64,000 nucleotides of DNA from Chitinophagales bacterium (GTDB lineage: Bacteria; Bacteroidota; Bacteroidia; Chitinophagales; Chitinophagaceae), in NCBI GenBank assembly GCA_015655015.1, contig JAATFV010000253.1, positions 1 to 64,000 of the forward strand, given 5' to 3'. The notes below the pieces were generated by a model. That model was not told the DNA's origin, searched no databases, and saw nothing but the letters and a program-made list of their open reading frames with translations. Positions 9,572-18,184 of this stretch are shown piece by piece. A program made the translations under genes and the position numbers. Position 1 is the stretch's first letter. Each line of letters opens with the position of its first letter.

Positions 9572-10849
9572 TTACTCATACCGCAAGGCCTCGATAGGAT
9601 TGAGCCGGGATGCTTTCAAAGAAGGATACAGCCCCGCCAGCAAGCCCACCAGCGAACAGATAAAGATCCCCCCAAGCAGCCACTCCCAGGGAACGACAAA
9701 CCCTGTATGCAGCACCAGTGAAAAGACATTCCCCACAATGACCCCCAGGATGACGCCAAACGCAGGCCCGGTAAGGCTGATCAGGATCGACTCGAACAGG
9801 AACTGCTGGCGGACATTCCGCTGCCTCTCCCCGATGGCCTTGATCAGACCGATCTCTTTGGTCCGTTCCGTCACAGATACCAGCATAATATTCATCAGCC
9901 CTACCGCCGCCCCTACCAGGGTAATCACCCCGATCAGCAGGGCGCTGATAGTGATAAAGCTCAGGTTGCGCATCAGCATAGCCACCGCACTATCACTCTT
10001 ATCGATGAAAAAATTATTGTCTTCCGTCACCGCCAGCTGGCGTATCGGCCGGAGAATCCCCTCCGACTGGTCGATCGCCCCGTCAATCGACCGCACGTCC
10101 GCCACTTTTACCTGGATGCTGAAAGAGGCATTGGGATTCGAATTGAAGAAACGGCGTACATTCCGATACGAAGTGAGGATCATCTTGTCCCAGCTCATAC
10201 CCAGGGTAGAACCTTTCGACTCAAGGACCCCCACCACCCGGTAAGGCAGGTTATTGATCCGGATGATCTTTTCGATGGGCCTCTCAGGGTCTTTTCCAAA
10301 GAACTTCTCCGCCAGCTCACTCCCGATAACACAAACATTCCTGCCGGACTGCACATCCAGGGCATTCAGATTCCTCCCCGTGGCAAGGGTATACCCGTTC
10401 AGCTCCGCATAGTTCTCATCCCCCCCGTATATCCGGACAGTGGGAGTCGTTTTTTTGTCTCCCAGGGAAGCCACCGCATCCTGAACACCACTGGTAATGA
10501 GGCTTATTTTGGCGGGATATTGAAATCGTTCCCGGAAGGTCTCCGCCTGTACCAGCGTGATCGGCTTGCCCGTACTGGACTTTTTTATCGCCCGCTGCCC
10601 CTTTTTCTTCTTCTTTACATCCGACCCGCCGTCGAACCCCATCCGCCATTCCCGGTAGTGAATGGTAAACCCATTGGCCCCCATAGCGGAAAAGCTTTCC
10701 GTGAACTTCTGCTTCATGGCCTCAATAGCCGTATTGATACCCACCAGGGCCATGATCCCGAAGGCAATGATAGCCACCGTAATTCCGGTGCGTAATTTAT
10801 TGCTCTTTACCGTGCGAAAGGCAAGAGCCAGCGTATCCTGGATTTTCAT
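9572..10849 (-). CDS. ABC transporter permease, MacB type
   Basis: A 425-aa protein with the four-helix MacB/FtsX arrangement. Helix 1 is at about residues 20-42 (RTGITVAIIAFGIMALVGI), a large periplasmic MacB_PCD-type domain follows (about 45-285), and three helices lie in the C-terminal 140 residues. The cytoplasmic motif RTKEIGLIKAIGERQRNVRQQF is characteristic of the family, as is the ending SRLNPIEALRYE. Such permeases pair with a LolD/MacB-like ATPase to export lipoproteins, peptides or toxins; the ATPase gene is not adjacent. A lysine-rich insertion (KKKKKGQRAIKKS) near residue 80 is unusual for a periplasmic loop. Confidence 0.9.
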   Translation of the reverse strand: MKIQDTLALAFRTVKSNKLRTGITVAIIAFGIMALVGINTAIEAMKQKFTESFSAMGANGFTIHYREWRMGFDGGSDVKKKKKGQRAIKKSSTGKPITLVQAETFRERFQYPAKISLITSGVQDAVASLGDKKTTPTVRIYGGDENYAELNGYTLATGRNLNALDVQSGRNVCVIGSELAEKFFGKDPERPIEKIIRINNLPYRVVGVLESKGSTLGMSWDKMILTSYRNVRRFFNSNPNASFSIQVKVADVRSIDGAIDQSEGILRPIRQLAVTEDNNFFIDKSDSAVAMLMRNLSFITISALLIGVITLVGAAVGLMNIMLVSVTERTKEIGLIKAIGERQRNVRQQFLFESILISLTGPAFGVILGVIVGNVFSLVLHTGFVVPWEWLLGGIFICSLVGLLAGLYPSLKASRLNPIEALRYE

Positions 10850-10958
10850 GGTCAGTCGTAGCCGGGAAGATAACCCCCGGCCTTTGGACGGTAAGTTACG
10901 AAAATAGCCGAACCGCCGGACCGGGGGAGCTATTTTATGTTTTGAGCCTATATATAAT

Positions 10959-10993
10959 AGTGGTGGGTGCTCCTATAGAGTGGTGGGTGCTCC
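10959..10993. repeat. Short direct repeat AGTGGTGGGTGCTCC x2
   Basis: The 15-bp sequence AGTGGTGGGTGCTCC occurs at 10959-10973 and again at 10979-10993, giving a 20-bp period. It opens a repeat-rich non-coding region between the MacB-type permease and the nuo operon. Function unknown. Confidence 0.7.
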
Positions 10994-11113
10994 GCAGGTT
11001 CGGAGCTATCTCTCACTTGAAGCCACCATAAATAATACCAACCTAAATCGGACCTTGAAGCGGACTACTCAGGTGTAGCGATCTGCTCCGAGCCCGTCTG
11101 CCACACCGTCCAG

Positions 11114-11441
11114 CGGCGCTGATCTGCTGGCGTGCTTGCTGGCACCGGCGAGTCTCTATGCGCAGATAGGCGCCTTTTGGAAGGTGGCACTCCGGGCGTT
11201 GCCAGCAATCATGTTGCCAGCAATCATAAAGTTGCCAGCAATCATAAAGTTGCCAGCAATTATAAAGTTGCCAGCAATTATAAAAGTGCAAGTGTTTTAA
11301 TGTATAAAGGGAGGGGGGTACCCTTTACCGGAATCGGGCCGCATTATTGATATCTGGCGGCTGGTCGGCCATCTCGCGTAAGGCGCCTATCTGCGCATAC
11401 CGACCCGCCCAATCAGCGAATACAACAGCAGATCAGCGCCG
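11114..11441. repeat. Inverted-repeat element (about 62-bp arms) enclosing an 18-bp tandem repeat
   Basis: The left arm is 11114-11176 and the right arm 11380-11441. The outer 16 bp (CGGCGCTGATCTGCTG at 11114-11129; its complement at 11426-11441) and the inner 20 bp (11157-11176; its complement AAGGCGCCTATCTGCGCATA at 11380-11399) match perfectly, separated in each arm by 26-27 divergent bases that keep some similarity. The interior is about 200 bp and holds the tandem repeat. The shape resembles a small non-autonomous element or an old inverted duplication, but I see no target-site duplication and no transposase. The open frames crossing it look fortuitous. Confidence 0.65.
11198..11284. repeat. 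18-bp tandem repeat GTTGCCAGCAAT(C/T)ATAAA, about 4.8 copies
   Basis: Units are 11198-11212 (15 bp, lacking AAA), then four full 18-bp copies at 11213, 11231, 11249 and 11267. The first two full copies read GTTGCCAGCAATCATAAA and the last two have ATT in place of ATC. The unit length is a multiple of three, so open frames with a six-residue periodicity run through it on both strands; neither looks like a gene. It could be a variable-number tandem repeat. Confidence 0.9.
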
Positions 11442-11500
11442 ACGTGAGTATGGACGCCGGACGCCCAAAGCCCCGGCCGCCCAAAAAACCGACCACAAAA

Positions 11501-11545
11501 CCAACCAGCCACGAGCCAACCAGCCACGAGCCAGCCCGCCACAAA
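11501..11545. repeat. 15-bp tandem repeat CCAACCAGCCACGAG, three copies
   Basis: Two identical units (11501-11515 and 11516-11530) are followed by a degenerate copy CCAGCCCGCCACAAA (11531-11545) and a further decayed one. The surrounding sequence is C/A-rich on the plus strand. It is the third separate repeat within 600 bp of non-coding DNA. Confidence 0.75.
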
Positions 11546-11600
11546 CCAGTCCGCCCCACAAAAACCAACCCGCCGAAACTCAAAGCACACAATATGCTAC

Positions 11601-11630
11601 AAAAAAAACGTGCAGCCCTCAGACCGCACG
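11601..11630 (-). terminator. Terminator of the nuo operon
   Basis: Read on the minus strand, CGTGCGG pairs with CTGCACG (one G-U pair) around an 8-nt loop and is followed by eight T residues. It lies 31 bp after the nuoN stop codon and should end the nuoA-N transcript. Confidence 0.7.
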
Positions 11631-11660
11631 CTCTAATATATTAACAGGCAGAAAAAGGAC

Positions 11661-13055
11661 CTACCAGGTATAGATCATCGAAGACAGCTTACCCAGCAAA
11701 ACATCCGGGAACACCCCCAGCAGCAGGATCAGCGCCGCCGCCACCACCAGCAGCCCCCTGAATACCGGCCCCTGGTCCAGCACCTGCGCATCCCCATCCT
11801 TGAAATACATCGCCTGGATCACCCGGAAATAGTAATAAACGCTGACAGCAGCGCACAGCACAGCGAAGATCACCAGCCAGAGGAACTTCCCCGTGGCGAT
11901 CACCGACGACAACATATAATATTTTGCAAAGAAACCTGCGGTCAGCGGAATACCAGACAGCGACAACAGAAATATCGTACAGGTAGCGGCCAGCACCGGA
12001 TGGTGTTTGGCCAGCCCGTTAAAACCCTCAAAAGTATAATCCTTCATTTTGATGAGAATAGCGAAGATCCCGATGGTAGCCAAGCTATAAGCCGCCGCAT
12101 ACAGAATGATCCCTTCCTTGGCGATCCCATTCAGGGATAACAAAGCCAGCAGCATAAATCCTGCCTGGGCGATACTCGAATAAGCCAGCATCCTCTTGAC
12201 ACTCTGCTGGAAAACCGCCGTCAGGTTGCCGATGAATAAGGTAGCGGCCGCAATGATCGCTACGAACAGCTGCCATTTCGGCTGACTGTCCCCAAACCCT
12301 TCGTCGAACAACCGGATAAACCCAACAAAGATAGCCGCCTTCACGACCGTTGCCATAAAAGAAGTGAACACCGTAGGCGCCCCGTCATAAACATCCGGCG
12401 TCCAGAAATGGAACGGTGCCGCAGACACCTTGAAGCCCATCGACACCAGCAATAACAGCAGGCCCGAGATATACAGCGGAGATACAGCCGCCTTGCCCAC
12501 CCCCAGATCGTCGATAAAAAAGGTCCCCGTCTGGCTCGCCCCATACAAAAACGCGATCCCCAGCAACATCAGGCCCGTCGAAAAAGCCCCCATCAAAAAG
12601 TATTTCAGGGAAGCCTCATTACTCTTCAGGTTCCGTTTGTCGGAACCGGTAAGAATATAAAGAGGGATGGAAATGATCTCGATCCCGATGAATAACATGA
12701 GTAAGGTGTTGAAAGTCGTCACCAGTCCAACCCCGCACAGTACAAAAAAGATCAGCGCAAAATACTCGGCGATATTTCCCCCCACTTTCTCCATATCCCG
12801 GCCCGATAAAAGAAAATACAGCAAAGTGCTCCCAAAGGCAATACAGTTCGCCAGCAGGCCGAAAGTGTCGAAAAACAACATTTTATGGGTGTCGACAGCG
12901 AACAGGTGGTGACCGGTCATGTCCAGCCAGTTGACGATCAGCAGCAGTATAATGCCGACGATGGCCGTCATTCGGATCGTAGACTTATTGTCCGTGACAA
13001 TCCCACTGAACATCATAACGATTCCCCAGAGTGCCGATATAATAATTGCGTTCAT
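11661..13055 (-). CDS. nuoN: NADH-quinone oxidoreductase subunit N
   Basis: A 464-aa antiporter-like membrane subunit of complex I, last gene of the nuo operon. It has about 14 hydrophobic helices and the family core with FKVSAAPFHFWTPDVYDGAP and RMLAYSSIAQAGFMLL, matching the broken helices and conserved lysines of NuoL/M/N. I place the start at the ATG at 13055 (MNAIIISALWG), because this directly precedes the first membrane helix. The open frame extends 17 codons further upstream, to 13106, but that extension overlaps the inter-gene spacer and is charged. It pumps protons together with NuoL and NuoM. Confidence 0.95.
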   Translation of the reverse strand: MNAIIISALWGIVMMFSGIVTDNKSTIRMTAIVGIILLLIVNWLDMTGHHLFAVDTHKMLFFDTFGLLANCIAFGSTLLYFLLSGRDMEKVGGNIAEYFALIFFVLCGVGLVTTFNTLLMLFIGIEIISIPLYILTGSDKRNLKSNEASLKYFLMGAFSTGLMLLGIAFLYGASQTGTFFIDDLGVGKAAVSPLYISGLLLLLVSMGFKVSAAPFHFWTPDVYDGAPTVFTSFMATVVKAAIFVGFIRLFDEGFGDSQPKWQLFVAIIAAATLFIGNLTAVFQQSVKRMLAYSSIAQAGFMLLALLSLNGIAKEGIILYAAAYSLATIGIFAILIKMKDYTFEGFNGLAKHHPVLAATCTIFLLSLSGIPLTAGFFAKYYMLSSVIATGKFLWLVIFAVLCAAVSVYYYFRVIQAMYFKDGDAQVLDQGPVFRGLLVVAAALILLLGVFPDVLLGKLSSMIYTW

Positions 13056-13131
13056 ATCTTCTATTGATGATCTTTCTCTTGTTAATTTGTAATCGCCATC
13101 GCCCATCTCCCGCTCCGCACAGCCCGTTCTC

Positions 13132-14601
13132 TTATTTATTATTGTAGCTCATTTTCGTAAGGATCGTCTCCACCGTGTCCTTCGTAAGGTCCAGCACCGG
13201 CTTCGGATAAACGCCGACTACCAGGATCAGCACGACGATCGCCGCCAGCACCAGCTTCTCGCTCATACGGATATCTTTCCCCTTCTCCGTCAACGCATTC
13301 GTGTTCCCGAAGAATACCCGCTGGATCATATTCAGCGTATATACGGCGGACAGGATGATGCTGATACCCGCTACGACAGTAAATACTACACTGTAGGTAG
13401 TGGCGGTGGAGGTGAAGACCCCGCTGAACAAAAGGAACTCCCCTATAAAGGCATTGGTGAGCGGCAGGGCCACATTGGCCAGCGCCACGATCACCAGCAG
13501 GATCGCCAGGGTAGGAGCTTTCTGCGCCAGCCCGCCCAGCTCGGATATCTTACGGGTATGGAACTGACGCTCGATCAGGTCTACTACGATCCACATCCCG
13601 ATAATATTAATGCCGTGGTTGAACATCTGTATCATGACACCCTGCATGCCGGTAGTCGTGGTGGCGAAAATAGCCAGGCACATCAGCCCGATATGCGCAA
13701 TGGAGGAATAAGCTACCAGGCGTTTCAGATCATCCTGCCGGATGGCGACCAGCGAAGCATAGATCATCCCGATGATACACAGTGCAGAAGCCGTATCTCC
13801 CCACGCCCAGGTGGCGGCAGGCAATACAGGCGCCAGCCAGCGGATAATACCGAACAATCCCATTTTCACCATGATGCCGCTGAGTACCATCGTAACAGCC
13901 GCAGGAGATTGTTCATACGCATCCGGCTGCCAGGTATGCAGGGGCCAGATAGGCATCTTGATGCCAAAAGCGATGAAAAACAGCCAGAACAGCCACATCT
14001 GCTCTCCTCCCACTCTCGACCGCAGGTCGTAAAAAGATTTCATGGAGAAAGAATGATCCGCCGTATGGGTGTACAGCCAGATAATACCTACCAGCATCAG
14101 CAGGGAACCCACGAAAGTATAGATGAAGAATTTGAAAGACGCCTGGATCCTTCTCTCCCCACCCCATATCGAGCAAAGGAAATAGACAGGTATCAGCGCC
14201 AGCTCCCAGAAGAAATAAAATAATAAGGCGTCCATGGCCAGGAACACCCCCATCAGCCCCGCCTGTGACAACAGCATCAGGGCATAAAAATTCCAGGCCT
14301 TCCGGTACTCCGTCCGCCAGGTGGCGATAAAAATAATGGGAAAGCTCAGCGCCGTCAGCAGGCAAAGGATCTGTCCCATGCCATCCAGCCCCACGGCAAA
14401 CCGGCTCCCCAGGGAAGGCAGCCATTCTACGTCCGCATTCAGGAGCGCACTCCCTTTCGAAAGGGTCAGCCCCCATAGCGAAATGACCAGCGTCACCAGC
14501 GAAGCGAACAGGGACCAGCCCCGGGCGCTCTTGTCATTCTTTATAAAGAACCCGACTAGTCCGCTCACCAAAGGAATTACTATCAGTAGAACAGGGATCA
14601 T
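13132..14601 (-). CDS. nuoM: NADH-quinone oxidoreductase subunit M
   Basis: A 489-aa proton-pumping membrane subunit of complex I. The sequence shows the antiporter-family motifs YFFWELALIPVYFL (the conserved helix-5 glutamate), FGIKMPIWPLHTWQPDAYEQ (conserved lysine and broken helix 7) and KRLVAYSSIAHIGLM (lysine in helix 8). About 14 helices span its length. It follows nuoL after a 98-bp spacer holding a small hairpin (ACCTAC/GTAGGT near 14653-14666) and is followed by nuoN, all on the minus strand. Confidence 0.96.
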   Translation of the reverse strand: MIPVLLIVIPLVSGLVGFFIKNDKSARGWSLFASLVTLVISLWGLTLSKGSALLNADVEWLPSLGSRFAVGLDGMGQILCLLTALSFPIIFIATWRTEYRKAWNFYALMLLSQAGLMGVFLAMDALLFYFFWELALIPVYFLCSIWGGERRIQASFKFFIYTFVGSLLMLVGIIWLYTHTADHSFSMKSFYDLRSRVGGEQMWLFWLFFIAFGIKMPIWPLHTWQPDAYEQSPAAVTMVLSGIMVKMGLFGIIRWLAPVLPAATWAWGDTASALCIIGMIYASLVAIRQDDLKRLVAYSSIAHIGLMCLAIFATTTTGMQGVMIQMFNHGINIIGMWIVVDLIERQFHTRKISELGGLAQKAPTLAILLVIVALANVALPLTNAFIGEFLLFSGVFTSTATTYSVVFTVVAGISIILSAVYTLNMIQRVFFGNTNALTEKGKDIRMSEKLVLAAIVVLILVVGVYPKPVLDLTKDTVETILTKMSYNNK

Positions 14602-14699
14602 GTTTATCTAGTATTAATCAAAATCAACTTTATCTTTCAACGAACTAAACTTACCTACCAGTAGGTAGAGGATTTCTTTTCAAAAACACCCCCCAGTCC

Positions 14700-16628
14700 C
14701 TACTTCTTAACAAACAGCTCCACCAGGAACAATACCAGGATACCGATCACCATCAGCAGCACATAGCCGCCTACCTGGCCGCTCTGCAACAGCCGTATCT
14801 GGCGGCTGCCATACTGCACCAGCCTCCCGATCCCGTTCACGATCCCGTCGATCACCGAACGCTCCACAAACCCATTGAAGAACTTAGCCAGCGCATCCAG
14901 GGGTTTCACAATGATCGCATCGTAAAATTCATCCACATACCATTTGTTGGCCAGCACCTTTGCAAATCCCGTGGGCTCTTCCAGCTGCGGCTTGCTGCTG
15001 AACCGAAAAACAGCAGTTAAAGTCCCGATCAGGGCCACAGCAACTGAGATCCCCATCAGGGCCCATTCCAGGCTGGCCCCATGTTCAGCAACCGCTGCAT
15101 GTTTAGCCACTACGGAAGGCAATGCCTCCGATCCGGCAAAAACAGGAGCCAGGAAATGTTCCAGCCAGTGCGCATGAGGAGCAAAAATCTCCGGAATACC
15201 CAGGAAACCGGCAGTCGCCGCCAGCAGGGCCAGCACGATCAGCGGGATCGTCATAGCCGAAGGGCTCTCATGCAGGTGGTGCTCCTGCTCATGCGTCCCC
15301 CGGAACTGCCCCAAAAAGGTGGTCGCATAAAGGCGGAACATATAAAAAGCGGTCAATAAAGCCGTAAATACCCCGATAACATAATAAATGGGGCTTTTCC
15401 CGTAGGCAGCCGCCAGGATCTCATCCTTGGAGAAAAAACCCGAGAAAGGAGGAATACCCGCAATAGCGATACAGCCCACCAGGAAGGTCAGATGCGTCAC
15501 CGTAAGATTCTTGCGAAGACCGCCCATTTTCCGGATGTCCTGCTCCCCGCCCATCGCATGGATCACCGAGCCAGCGCAAAGGAATAACAACGCCTTGAAA
15601 AAGGCATGGGTCATCACATGGAAGACGGCCCCGGTATAGGCGCCGGCGCCCAGGCCCAGGAACATATAACCCAGCTGGCTAACGGTAGAATAAGCCAGCA
15701 CTTTCTTAATATCGTTTTGGCGCAGCGCGATCGTAGCAGCGAATAAGGCCGTAGCCAGCCCGATGACGGCAACCACCGTCTGGGTCGTCGGCGCCAGGGA
15801 ATAAAGGATATTGCTGCGGGCGATCATATAGATACCGGCAGTCACCATCGTTGCGGCATGGATAAGGGCCGACACAGGGGTAGGACCCGCCATGGCATCC
15901 GGCAGCCAGGTATATAGAGGGATCTGGGCCGATTTACCGGTAGCCCCTACAAAGAGTAATAAAGTAATAATAGTCAGTACGGCCACAGGAGTTCCCCCGG
16001 CCTTGCTGAACACCTCCCCGAAAGTGACGGAGCCGAACTGTTTGATCATCCAGAAAATGGCGATCAGAAAGCCAAGGTCCCCGATACGGTTCATGATAAA
16101 TGCCTTTTTGGCGGCATTGCCGTAATCGATATTCTTAAACCAATACCCGATCAGGAGGTAGGAACATAGCCCCACCCCTTCCCAGCCGATGAACAGGATC
16201 ACATAGTTGGCGCCCAGCACCAGCAGCAGCATGGAAAAGACAAAGAGATTGAGATAAGAAAAATAACGGGCATAATGCGGGGGCTCTTCCTCGTGCATAT
16301 ACGCCGTGGAATACATATGGATGAGAAAGCCCACGCCTGTAATGATAAGCAGGAACAATACGGAAAGCTGGTCCACCTGGAAGGCAAACGGGATATGCAG
16401 CTTCCCTACGCTGATAAAGTCGAAAAGGGTGACCACCACCGGTTCAAATCCTTCCTGGCGGACCTGCCCGAAGATCAGCAGGCTAAGAATAAAAGCCGCC
16501 AGAAGGACACCGCATCCGACAAGACCAGTCAATGATTTTGATAAACTATTCCGGAACAAGCCATTGATCAGAAATCCTGCCAGGGGCAGAACAGGGACCA
16601 ACCAAACCAAGTGTATAATATTGCTCAT
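14700..16628 (-). CDS. nuoL: NADH-quinone oxidoreductase subunit L
   Basis: The 642-aa distal proton pump of complex I. Family motifs include NYVILFIGWEGVGLCSYLLI (helix-5 glutamate), GKSAQIPLYTWLPDAMAGPT (lysine and broken helix 7) and KVLAYSTVSQLGYMFLGLG. The last 100 residues include the long amphipathic lateral helix and a final membrane anchor (GYVLLMVIGILVLFLVELF). The length matches bacterial NuoL (about 610-650 aa). It starts with the ATG at 16628, 46 bp after the nuoK stop. Confidence 0.96.
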   Translation of the reverse strand: MSNIIHLVWLVPVLPLAGFLINGLFRNSLSKSLTGLVGCGVLLAAFILSLLIFGQVRQEGFEPVVVTLFDFISVGKLHIPFAFQVDQLSVLFLLIITGVGFLIHMYSTAYMHEEEPPHYARYFSYLNLFVFSMLLLVLGANYVILFIGWEGVGLCSYLLIGYWFKNIDYGNAAKKAFIMNRIGDLGFLIAIFWMIKQFGSVTFGEVFSKAGGTPVAVLTIITLLLFVGATGKSAQIPLYTWLPDAMAGPTPVSALIHAATMVTAGIYMIARSNILYSLAPTTQTVVAVIGLATALFAATIALRQNDIKKVLAYSTVSQLGYMFLGLGAGAYTGAVFHVMTHAFFKALLFLCAGSVIHAMGGEQDIRKMGGLRKNLTVTHLTFLVGCIAIAGIPPFSGFFSKDEILAAAYGKSPIYYVIGVFTALLTAFYMFRLYATTFLGQFRGTHEQEHHLHESPSAMTIPLIVLALLAATAGFLGIPEIFAPHAHWLEHFLAPVFAGSEALPSVVAKHAAVAEHGASLEWALMGISVAVALIGTLTAVFRFSSKPQLEEPTGFAKVLANKWYVDEFYDAIIVKPLDALAKFFNGFVERSVIDGIVNGIGRLVQYGSRQIRLLQSGQVGGYVLLMVIGILVLFLVELFVKK

Positions 16629-16674
16629 ATATCCATTTGAATACTCCCATCTCCCCTTTAGGGAGCTGGAGGGT

Positions 16675-17004
16675 CTAGTGTTTCAATCGATTCAAAAAAT
16701 TCACATCTATCGAATGCGTATTCCGGTACATCATCACGATAATGGCCAGCCCCACGCTTACCTCAGCGGCTGCTACCACCATGATGAAGAATACGAACAG
16801 CTGCCCGTCGATCCCCGCATTCGGGTTCGTAACGGCCAGCGCATGATGATGCATCTTGGAGAAGGCTACCAGCAACAAATTCACCGCATTCAACATCAGC
16901 TCGATGCACATGAAAATAATGATCGCGTTGCGCCGGGTGAGCACGCCGGCTACCCCGATACAAAACAGCGCTACTGACAGAAATATATAATAGTTTATCG
17001 GCAT
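16675..17004 (-). CDS. nuoK: NADH-quinone oxidoreductase subunit K
   Basis: A 109-aa three-helix membrane subunit of complex I. The start is the ATG at 17004 (MPINYYIFLSVALFCIG), which gives the normal NuoK length; the open frame continues about 80 codons upstream but that part lies over nuoJ and is not NuoK-like. The two membrane glutamates needed for proton transfer are visible in IIIFMCIELMLNAVN and VVAAAEVSVGLAIIV. The start is 5 bp from the nuoJ stop, consistent with translational coupling. Confidence 0.95.
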   Translation of the reverse strand: MPINYYIFLSVALFCIGVAGVLTRRNAIIIFMCIELMLNAVNLLLVAFSKMHHHALAVTNPNAGIDGQLFVFFIMVVAAAEVSVGLAIIVMMYRNTHSIDVNFLNRLKH

Positions 17005-17009
17005 ACAAA

Positions 17010-17510
17010 TTAGTCTTTCTTTCCTATTACTACGACCCCTACCATGGCGCTGAGGAACAGCACGCTGCTGATCTCGAATGGCACCACATAATCCCGGAAC
17101 AATACGATCCCAAGGTTTTTGATGAGACCGATGTCCCCGGTATTCATCTCCGCCAGCTGATTCTTCATATCGGCATTCTTCAGCGCGGCTACCAGCACCA
17201 GCAGGAGCGAGCCTCCCGCTACCACCCCGGCGATCTTCAGCCATTTATTCTTCTGAGGCTCCGTATCCGCATTCAGGTTCATCAGCATGAACACGAAGAG
17301 GAAGAGCACCATGATGGCGCCGGCATACACGATCAGGTTCACAATAGCCAGGAACTGGGCGTTCAATAATATGTAGTGACCGGAAATAGCAAAAAAGACG
17401 AGGATGAGCCAGAGTACGCTGTGGACAGGATTCTTGCTGACCACCACCAGGATAGCGCTGAGCAGCGCCAGTAAACTTAAAGCCCAAAAGAGAATTTGCG
17501 TAATACCCAT
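17010..17510 (-). CDS. nuoJ: NADH-quinone oxidoreductase subunit J
   Basis: A 166-aa membrane subunit of complex I with five hydrophobic helices. The helix-3 region LIVYAGAIMVLFLFVFMLMN contains the conserved tyrosine and the pi-bulge sequence of NuoJ. The remainder includes a charged loop and a last helix with SVLFLSAMVGVVVIG. It sits between nuoI and nuoK on the minus strand, with 57 bp to nuoI. Confidence 0.94.
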   Translation of the reverse strand: MGITQILFWALSLLALLSAILVVVSKNPVHSVLWLILVFFAISGHYILLNAQFLAIVNLIVYAGAIMVLFLFVFMLMNLNADTEPQKNKWLKIAGVVAGGSLLLVLVAALKNADMKNQLAEMNTGDIGLIKNLGIVLFRDYVVPFEISSVLFLSAMVGVVVIGKKD

Positions 17511-17567
17511 TACAGTTTTTTTACTTATAATAACCCCTATCCTCCCGATTCAAAATTTCTAAAATAA

Positions 17568-18110
17568 TCAGATCTTGACTCTTCCCCCCTGTGCCCTGGC
17601 AAACTCTTCAGGCTGTGTCACCGGATCGGGGATCAGCAGCTCTTCCTTGCCATAGATGAAGCCCTTACGGGTATAATTGGCAGGAGCAAAAGTCTCCGAT
17701 AAATAGATGGCATCCTTGGGACAAGCTTCCTCACAAAGTCCGCAGAATATACAGCGCAGCATATTGATCTCGTATTTGGCCGCATACTTCTCCTCCCGGT
17801 ACAGCTTCTCCTCACCGGGGAGGCGTTCGGCCCCTTCCATAGTAATAGCTTCAGCGGGACAGGCTACGGCGCAGAGACCGCAGGCAGTGCAGCGTTCACG
17901 CCCCTCTTCGTCCCGGTTCAATACATGCAGGCCGCGGAATACCGGGCTGAAAGGACGGGTCTTCTCCGGGTAATTCACCGTCGGCTTCTTTTTGAACATA
18001 TGCCCGAATGTGATAGACATTCCCTTGGCGATCGCCGGCAGGTACATACGTTCCCACATCGTCATCGGCTTGCGCTCCACTGATTTTGACCTGCTTGTTA
18101 ATGATTGCAT
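17568..18110 (-). CDS. nuoI: NADH-quinone oxidoreductase subunit I (2x[4Fe-4S] ferredoxin-like)
   Basis: A 180-aa peripheral-arm subunit that carries electrons to the quinone site through clusters N6a and N6b. Two ferredoxin motifs are plain: CTACGLCAVACP and CIFCGLCEEACP. I chose the ATG at 18110 (MQSLTSRSKSVERK); the frame can also open 10 codons earlier at 18140 with a very basic leader, so the start is uncertain. The gene lies between nuoH and nuoJ. Confidence 0.95.
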   Translation of the reverse strand: MQSLTSRSKSVERKPMTMWERMYLPAIAKGMSITFGHMFKKKPTVNYPEKTRPFSPVFRGLHVLNRDEEGRERCTACGLCAVACPAEAITMEGAERLPGEEKLYREEKYAAKYEINMLRCIFCGLCEEACPKDAIYLSETFAPANYTRKGFIYGKEELLIPDPVTQPEEFARAQGGRVKI

Positions 18111-18184
18111 AATCAACCTTTTAGCTTTTCGCTTCCGCAAAAATATTTTTATCGAATCAACTTTCCAATTTTATATGTGGTCCG

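Noticed and set aside
11198..11284. CRISPR array
   Set aside because: The repeats are directly adjacent with no spacers, and no cas genes are nearby.
11043..11350. Open frames on both strands through the 18-bp repeat (82 and 72 codons)
   Set aside because: They arise because the repeat unit is divisible by three; both consist largely of a six-residue repeat, and neither starts well or resembles a protein.
16675..17244. NuoK as a 189-aa protein
   Set aside because: The extra 80 residues lie over nuoJ in another frame; the ATG at 17004 gives a normal NuoK of 109 residues.
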